Assembly (NCBI RefSeq): GCF_900103265.1
Contig: NZ_FMWX01000008.1
Span: forward strand, 124,001 to 188,000
Length of the DNA: 64,000 nucleotides
Direction: 5' to 3'
DNA from: Sphingomonas sp. NFR15
GTDB lineage: Bacteria; Pseudomonadota; Alphaproteobacteria; Sphingomonadales; Sphingomonadaceae
This document shows, piece by piece, positions 59,289 to 64,000 of the stretch. Within the stretch, counting starts at the first letter, position 1. Each line of letters begins with the position of its first letter. The notes below the pieces were generated by a model. That model saw only the letters and a list, made by a program, of their open reading frames with translations, had not been told where the DNA came from and did not search any database. The translations under genes were made by a program, and so were the position numbers.

Positions 59289-59795
59289 ATGAACATCGGC
59301 ACCATCACCCAGAACGCCAGCGGCACCTACACCGGCAAGATTTCGACCCTCACTCTCGCCATCGTGATCGCGCTGCGCACCGTCCAGTCCGCCAATCCGC
59401 GCGCTCCCAAGTTCGAGATCCTCGCGCTCTCGGCCGCCCGTCAATGGGTCCAGGTCGGATCGCTGTTCGAACTGTCGTCCAACTCTACCGGCGAGAGCTT
59501 CCTCAATGGCAAAATCGAGGATCCCAGCCTCGACAAGCCGCTCTACATCTCGGCCTTCCGCCAGGAAGACGGCTCGTACAACGTCGTCTGGTCCCGTCCG
59601 ACCCGCCGGCGCGACGCGCCCACCGACACGGTTGCCGCCGACGACAGTCTGCCGCCGCTGCCGGGTGCCGGCGAAACCGCTCCGCCCACTTCCGGTGACG
59701 GTCTGGGCGAGTCCTCGGCCGAAGGCGCTTTCGGCAGCGAAGCGCCGGCTGGTGGCGGTCGTCGCCGTGGTCGCACGCCGGAAATGGCTGACTGA
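59289..59795 (+). CDS. DUF736-family plasmid protein
   Basis: 168 residues starting MNIGTITQNASGTYTGKIST. The first 105 residues are the DUF736 fold (beta-rich; PKFEILALSAARQWVQVGSL and LYISAFRQEDGSYNVVWSRP), and the rest is a Pro/Gly/Ala/Asp-rich low-complexity tail ending in a basic RRRGRTPEMAD. DUF736 genes are markers of alphaproteobacterial plasmids and integrative elements; function unsettled. Confidence 0.9.
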   Translation: MNIGTITQNASGTYTGKISTLTLAIVIALRTVQSANPRAPKFEILALSAARQWVQVGSLFELSSNSTGESFLNGKIEDPSLDKPLYISAFRQEDGSYNVVWSRPTRRRDAPTDTVAADDSLPPLPGAGETAPPTSGDGLGESSAEGAFGSEAPAGGGRRRGRTPEMAD

Positions 59796-59816
59796 GCCTC
59801 AACCGCCCCTCTCTCC

Positions 59817-59854
59817 GGCCCGCTTCGCCTTCCTCGCGAAGCGGGCCCTTTTTT
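59817..59854 (+). terminator. intrinsic terminator after DUF736 gene
   Basis: A perfect 12-bp stem (GGCCCGCTTCGC/GCGAAGCGGGCC) and a six-T run; a textbook rho-independent terminator. Confidence 0.9.
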
Positions 59855-59957
59855 CGTTTTGATTGGCCCGATCTGATCATTTCCCAAGAACTGAATTGCA
59901 GCAGCGCGACATGTAGTTACCTATCCTTGTGTCGACTTAGGGGACACGGCGCAGGGC

Positions 59958-61181
59958 ATGCAAATCGCACTATTGGAAGCAAAGGCCATTGCGCGTCGTC
60001 TGGCGGCGCTCATCGAAAAGCACGAGCAGATCTCCATTGCCGTTGCCTGGGGCGAGCTGACTGGCGTCGCCGAAGCGCTGCTCGCCAATGCCGCCAAGTT
60101 CGAGTCCGTCTTGCTAGGTGTTGATTTCTCGGCCACCGACCCGGACCTGATCGACCGCCTCGTTGACGTGCCCAATGCCTACGTCGCGAAGAACCGGCCC
60201 GGCTGTTTCCATCCGAAGATCTTCTACTTTCAGTCGGGTGCCAAGGCCGAGGCGATCGTCGGCAGCGCCAACTTCACCAAGGGCGGCCTCGGAAAGAACC
60301 TTGAGGCCAGCGTGCATGTCAAAGGCCTGGCTGAGGATCCGTTCTCCCAGCAGGTTCGCGATCAGCTCGGGAGCTATGCACCTCTCCATCGTCCGGTCAC
60401 CAAGGTCCTCGCCGCGAGCTATAGGCGTCAGGCCAAGGCCGTGAACCAAACGCCCAGACCCAAGAATCCTGTCCTGCCCGACGACGACGGCGATCAGTGG
60501 CCGCGTCTCAACTCGCCGCTTGCCGTCATGTCTTGGACCGAGTTCGTCAAACTCGTCCGCAAGGACAAGCGCCCCCTCAAGAAGCGCATGGGCCTCATCC
60601 GCGAGGTCCAGAAGATGTTCGCCAAGAGCGACTCCTTTGCTGATCTCTCCGTTGCCGAATGGAAAGCCGTGGCAGGGCTTCTCGGCGCCGCCGAGGCCGA
60701 ACAAGCGAAACTCGACGGGTTTGAGTGGGGATGGTTCGGCTCGATGAACAGGGCCACCGAGTTCGCGAAAGCCGTCGGGCTTCAGGCTTCAGCGATCGCG
60801 GAAGCCCTCGATCTCATTCCGAAGCGCGGGGATGTCACCGAAGATCAGTTCGACCAATACGCCAGGATATTCAAACGCGCGCTTCCGAAATCGACTGCCG
60901 GCAATCCGATCGCGACCGCGACCCGCCTGCTCGCCATGAAGCGGCCTGACTTTTTCGTCTGTGTCGATGGCGCGAACAAGCTTGGCCTCTCCGAAGCGCT
61001 CGCCTTCAAGCGAACCATGCTATCGCTCGACAATTATTGGGCGTGGGTCATCGAACCAACCCATCAAGCGCCCTGGTACACGGCACCGCGTCCCGCCGAT
61101 CGCGATCGCGACCTCTGGGATGCGAGGGCGGCCATGCTCGATTCCATTTACTACGCCCCGCCCAAACAGACGGCGGCGTGA
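59958..61181 (+). CDS. PLD-fold (HKD) nuclease-like protein
   Basis: 407 residues. One phospholipase-D-type motif, FHPKIFYFQSGAKAEAIVGS followed by ANFTKGG (His, Lys, then GSANFT), at about residues 82-110 in an N-terminal domain that would dimerise to form the active site, as in BfiI- or Nuc-like enzymes. The C-terminal 250 residues are a separate domain with no recognised fold. Single-HKD proteins with extra domains include restriction and defence nucleases. The GNAT gene follows 29 bp later in the same direction. Confidence 0.8.
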   Translation: MQIALLEAKAIARRLAALIEKHEQISIAVAWGELTGVAEALLANAAKFESVLLGVDFSATDPDLIDRLVDVPNAYVAKNRPGCFHPKIFYFQSGAKAEAIVGSANFTKGGLGKNLEASVHVKGLAEDPFSQQVRDQLGSYAPLHRPVTKVLAASYRRQAKAVNQTPRPKNPVLPDDDGDQWPRLNSPLAVMSWTEFVKLVRKDKRPLKKRMGLIREVQKMFAKSDSFADLSVAEWKAVAGLLGAAEAEQAKLDGFEWGWFGSMNRATEFAKAVGLQASAIAEALDLIPKRGDVTEDQFDQYARIFKRALPKSTAGNPIATATRLLAMKRPDFFVCVDGANKLGLSEALAFKRTMLSLDNYWAWVIEPTHQAPWYTAPRPADRDRDLWDARAAMLDSIYYAPPKQTAA

Positions 61182-61210
61182 TTGCCCAAACCAGAGAACC
61201 GAGCGCTTGC

Positions 61211-61705
61211 ATGACTGAGGAAACCTACCCCTGGGCCGGCACCTTCACCGATCTCCCTGCCGCCGACCAGATCGCCGTCGCGCAGCTCGTGGTGCGGGGC
61301 AAGGCCGTGATCGGGACCGTCGACGACCTCCTTGCCCGCCTCAGGCGGACCCGCTGCGTCGCGCTGTTACGCGAGACTGTCGGCGATCGGATCGTCGCGG
61401 TCGCCGCCTGGAAGCAGCCGGCCGCGACCTATCGCCGCGGCAATTTCATGGCAGCCAGCGCGCCGATCGCCGGCTTCGAAAGTGCGCCCGAACTCGGCTA
61501 TGTCGTGATCGCTCCCGACATGCGCGGCAAGCAGCTCTCCGGCGGCCTGGTCGATGCCATCGTCGCGCAGATCACCGAGCCGACCTTCGCCACCACCGAC
61601 AGCCCCACCATGCGCAACAACCTCAAGCGGTCCGGCTTCGCCCAGGTCGGGAACGAGTGGCAGGGCAAGAAGGGCATGCTCTCGCTCTGGACCATCACGC
61701 CCTGA
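61211..61705 (+). CDS. GNAT-like N-acetyltransferase
   Basis: 164 residues from the ATG at 61211. Acetyl-CoA-binding pattern ELGYVVIAPDMRGKQLSGGL followed by TTDSPTMRNNLKRSGFAQVG is typical of the GNAT fold. Paired with the PLD nuclease gene. It might modify the nuclease, its target, or a small molecule; nothing in the sequence decides. Confidence 0.7.
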   Translation: MTEETYPWAGTFTDLPAADQIAVAQLVVRGKAVIGTVDDLLARLRRTRCVALLRETVGDRIVAVAAWKQPAATYRRGNFMAASAPIAGFESAPELGYVVIAPDMRGKQLSGGLVDAIVAQITEPTFATTDSPTMRNNLKRSGFAQVGNEWQGKKGMLSLWTITP

Positions 61706-61951
61706 CCGGCCCGGTCGCCCGGACGATCCCTCGATCGATCCGGCGCCCTTCCTTCGCCTGTTCCTGACACCTGCGGCGAGACGGTCCCGGCCCGCAACCC
61801 CCTCTGGTCGCCCGTGTTGCCGCTACGCGGCTGCCCGCACCAGCTCCCGCCGGGGGTTCCCCTTCGCTACGCTCCGGTGCTGCCCGGTCCCGCACGCCGC
61901 TCTTCGGTGTCACCGGCGGGAAGGCCGCTGGATCAATCGAGGAGCACACCC

Positions 61952-62272
61952 ATGAACAACGTCAATCTCGCCGGTAGGGTCGTCAAAGATCCCGAGACCC
62001 GCGGCAGCGTCACCACCCTGATCGTCGCCACCGACCGCCTGAAGTTGAAGGACGGCAAGTCCTATGTCGACGAGGCCACCGGCTATACGGCGAAGGACAC
62101 CGAGTTCCACAAGGTGACCTGCTTCAACGGTCTCTCCCGATCGGCGGCCTCCCGCAAGAAAGGCGATGTCGTCGCGATCACCGGCAGCCTCCATTATTCG
62201 AGCTGGGAGGACCGCGAAGGCATCACCCGCTACGGCTGCGAGATCCGGGCCGACAAGATCGACTTCTTTTGA
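61952..62272 (+). CDS. single-stranded DNA-binding protein (SSB-like)
   Basis: 106 residues. An OB fold beginning MNNVNLAGRVVKDPETRGSV, with TEFHKVTCFNGLSR and GDVVAITGSLHYSSWEDREG as in SSB. It lacks the acidic DDDIPF tail of chromosomal SSB, ending RADKIDFF, so it is a plasmid-type SSB. The start at 61952 has a GAGGAG site. Confidence 0.88.
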   Translation: MNNVNLAGRVVKDPETRGSVTTLIVATDRLKLKDGKSYVDEATGYTAKDTEFHKVTCFNGLSRSAASRKKGDVVAITGSLHYSSWEDREGITRYGCEIRADKIDFF

Positions 62273-62279
62273 TCCGCAG

Positions 62280-62301
62280 GGGCGGCGCTCCGGCGCCGCC
62301 C
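62280..62301. terminator. hairpin between convergent genes
   Basis: GGGCGGCGC and GCGCCGCCC pair across TCCG, with a T-rich tail on the plus strand (ACCTTTTC). Confidence 0.7.
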
Positions 62302-62317
62302 ATCGACCTTTTCATCA

Positions 62318-63481
62318 TTAAGCGGGCTCGTCCAGCATCTGCACCGCTGGCGCGTAGACCCAGCCTTCGGAGAGCTGGTTGGTCAAGAGATCGCGGTAAA
62401 CCACGAGGCGCCATTTCCCTCGGGCGTCCTTGATCGCGAGCTGGGTTCCCTTGACCCCGTGCATCAACACCGGGGCCTTTCCTTGCGGCTCGCGGCGGAT
62501 CGCCGCGTCGCGCTTCAGTTGGGCCCGCGGCAAGCCGTCGACATAGGACGTGTCGGCGGCCTCGTCGGTCGCCACGATCTTGCCGAGCTTTTCCTCGACC
62601 GTTTCGATCTTGTTGGTCACTTCCTCAAAAGCCGCCTTCTCGACCGGCGACATCTCGGCCGGTACGACCATGTGCCAGATCGCGAACGCCATCAGCAGCA
62701 GTTCGATCAACCTGAAGGCGCCGACCCCCTTCAGCTCTTTCACCGTGTTCCCCTGGAAGCCGGAGAAGATGGTCTCAACAAGCGACAGGAATTGCGCAAA
62801 GAGGGTGAGGCTCTGCGTATGGCTGTCGGCCTGGCCCATCGCCTCGATCAGACCATGGGCTTCGAGGACCTGCTCGGCGACGATCGCAACAGTGCTCTTC
62901 GCCGCGACCTCCGCGCTCGCACGAAGGATTTGCATGTCGAGCAAGCGCGCCCGCTCGGCCGCAAGTTTGAGACCAGCAAGGCTCGGTGCAAAGCGGTCGC
63001 TCAGCAAGCGGAACTGCTCGCTCCATTTCGATGCGGCCGTCACCTTCTCGATGATCGACCGATTGGCATCGAACGTTTTGACGAGTTTCAGCACATCGGC
63101 ACCCGCCGACGCGGCGAGAAGCTGCTGCGTGTTCAGGAGCCCGAGATCTTTCTGAGCGATTCCCCGCGCCGTGCTCTGTATCGCGAGCATCCAGGTCGGC
63201 GAGGATCGCGCCTGCAGCGCCGCGATGCTGGCAGAATGAAGCGTGCTGCTCGCGAGAGCGTTGCTGAGCACACCGCTCCTCTGAAGGCTGGCAATCTGCG
63301 CCAGCACACCGGTCTTCTCCAGGTCGCGATAGGCCGCCAACGGTCCTTCGAGCGCCTTCATGCGCTGTTGCAGCTCATAGCCTGGCCCCCGCGCGAGCTT
63401 GAGCAAATCAGCCATCTCGCGCTGGCGCTTGTAGAGATCGTTGAGAGGGCTTCCTGGCCCAAAGGGGGTGTTCGTCGTCAT
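62318..63481 (-). CDS. hypothetical plasmid protein with central hydrophobic segment, 387 aa
   Basis: ATG at 63481. The first 240 residues are a long Ala/Leu/Ser-rich helical region (ELQQRMKALEGPLAAYRDLE, LKLAAERARLLDMQILRASA), one hydrophobic stretch follows (FRLIELLLMAFAIWHMVVPA), and the C-terminal 80 residues (APVLMHGVKGTQLAIKDARG, RDLLTNQLSEGWVYAP) look like an SH3-type beta domain. Not recognised. The single membrane-like segment and coiled-coil character suggest a membrane-anchored scaffold or a toxin/effector. Confidence 0.55.
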   Translation of the reverse strand: MTTNTPFGPGSPLNDLYKRQREMADLLKLARGPGYELQQRMKALEGPLAAYRDLEKTGVLAQIASLQRSGVLSNALASSTLHSASIAALQARSSPTWMLAIQSTARGIAQKDLGLLNTQQLLAASAGADVLKLVKTFDANRSIIEKVTAASKWSEQFRLLSDRFAPSLAGLKLAAERARLLDMQILRASAEVAAKSTVAIVAEQVLEAHGLIEAMGQADSHTQSLTLFAQFLSLVETIFSGFQGNTVKELKGVGAFRLIELLLMAFAIWHMVVPAEMSPVEKAAFEEVTNKIETVEEKLGKIVATDEAADTSYVDGLPRAQLKRDAAIRREPQGKAPVLMHGVKGTQLAIKDARGKWRLVVYRDLLTNQLSEGWVYAPAVQMLDEPA

Positions 63482-63948
63482 GTCCGCCACTTGCCAGATT
63501 CGTGGGCAGCGTTCGACCAACATTCGCTGCACCAGAGTGAACCGGGGAAGGGGCGGGGCATCCCGTCCGGTGGACGGGCCCGGCGCTCTACTCGCCTTCG
63601 GCTCCCGGAGCCCCGGTTTCCGGGTCTCCGCCCTGCCGGGTGACGATCACCTTGCGGGGTCTGGGGGCAAGGGCAGTGCCCTAAAATATCTCTCTCTCTG
63701 ACTTCCTAGATATGACGTGCGGGGATCCGTGCCCGTCAAGGATGAGCGGTCCCCCCCAATTTTCACGCCCCCGGTCCTCCGCTTCGCTTCGCACCGGACC
63801 CGAGAAAATCGGCTCCCCCGCTCCCCGCGTGGCGGCGTTAACCGGGGTCCGGCTGCGCCGGCTTCCCGGTGAACGTCCCTGACCGCCCCGACCGCCGCAC
63901 GTCGTGAGGAGAGCCTCATCGAGTTGATGAGATCCAACGGAGGCTATC
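63482..63948. other. 467-bp GC-rich intergenic region
   Basis: No supported gene. It holds several hairpins (about 63606-63630, CGGAGCCCCGG/CCGGGTCTCCG; near 63670, AGGGCA/TGCCCT), an ATATCT/AGATAT pair around a CT repeat (63686-63713), and a CTCATC/GATGAG hairpin at 63915-63931 just before the ribosome site of the last gene. Confidence 0.5.
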
Positions 63949-64000
63949 ATGACCAATTTCACGAACTTCGCAGACCTTGCCAGCCACATCGCAGCCAGCC
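63949..64000 (+). CDS. start of a plasmid gene (partial, runs off window)
   Basis: ATG at 63949 after an AACGGAGG ribosome site. Only MTNFTNFADLASHIAAS is visible. The clear ribosome site and the start within a plus-strand plasmid block make it likely real; the family cannot be told. Confidence 0.6.
   Translation, partial: MTNFTNFADLASHIAAS

Noticed and set aside
1..64000. CRISPR arrays, tRNA or rRNA genes
   Set aside because: No regularly spaced direct repeats of CRISPR size and no tRNA cloverleaf or rRNA sequence were recognised by eye; the iterons at 37135-37214 are too short and palindromic to be CRISPR repeats.

Overview
The window (about 64 kb, GC-rich throughout) looks like DNA from an alphaproteobacterium of the Sphingomonadaceae (Sphingomonas/Sphingobium/Novosphingobium type). 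This rests on the gene families and on the plasmid backbone, not on a marker gene: no rRNA, tRNA or core ribosomal gene is present. It falls into two halves that meet near 31.5 kb.

Positions 1-31,450 form an accessory metabolic and stress region: zinc alcohol dehydrogenases, an aldo/keto reductase, a three-part molybdenum hydroxylase with a tri-heme cytochrome c, short-chain dehydrogenases, several alpha/beta hydrolases, an isochorismatase-fold hydrolase, an enoyl-CoA hydratase, a TehA-like channel, a thioesterase, a catalase and an NmrA-like protein. The regulators are a FixJ/NarL-type response regulator (3902-4546), a three-PAS histidine kinase (16175-18553), a lone receiver protein (18877-19251) and three AraC-type proteins. 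A short palindrome of the form TACCnnGGTA lies 54-172 bp before the first gene of many of these transcription units, usually 20 bp before a plausible -10 element. I read this as an undescribed local regulon, probably driven by the FixJ-type regulator. That assignment is inference.

Positions 31,599-64,000 are a plasmid or plasmid-derived backbone: a tyrosine recombinase, ParB and ParA with three 16-bp palindromic parS-like sites, an iteron origin with a DnaA box, and the initiator RepA. A long block of conserved plasmid genes follows: a Toprim primase-like protein, a 1407-residue methyltransferase/helicase fusion of the DarB/strawberry-notch type, a ParB-like protein, an ArdC-type antirestriction protein, a secreted nuclease, a DpdA-like transglycosylase, a Mom-like DNA-modification protein, a RES/Xre toxin-antitoxin pair, a DUF736 protein, a PLD-fold nuclease beside a GNAT protein, and an SSB. 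Several of these families are known or suspected to help DNA evade restriction, so the block can be read as an anti-restriction/DNA-modification island. Six leaders in this half share an unusual layout: a G-rich polypurine run, then a hairpin, then the start codon.

The block is interrupted between about 53.54 and 56.67 kb by foreign DNA of visibly lower GC carrying a secreted GH42-type beta-galactosidase. A PP-loop ATPase gene is cut off on its left and a small plasmid gene has lost its start on its right. Other damaged genes are a Nudix gene with a frameshift (34019-34428) and a small gene with an in-frame amber codon (1472-1639).
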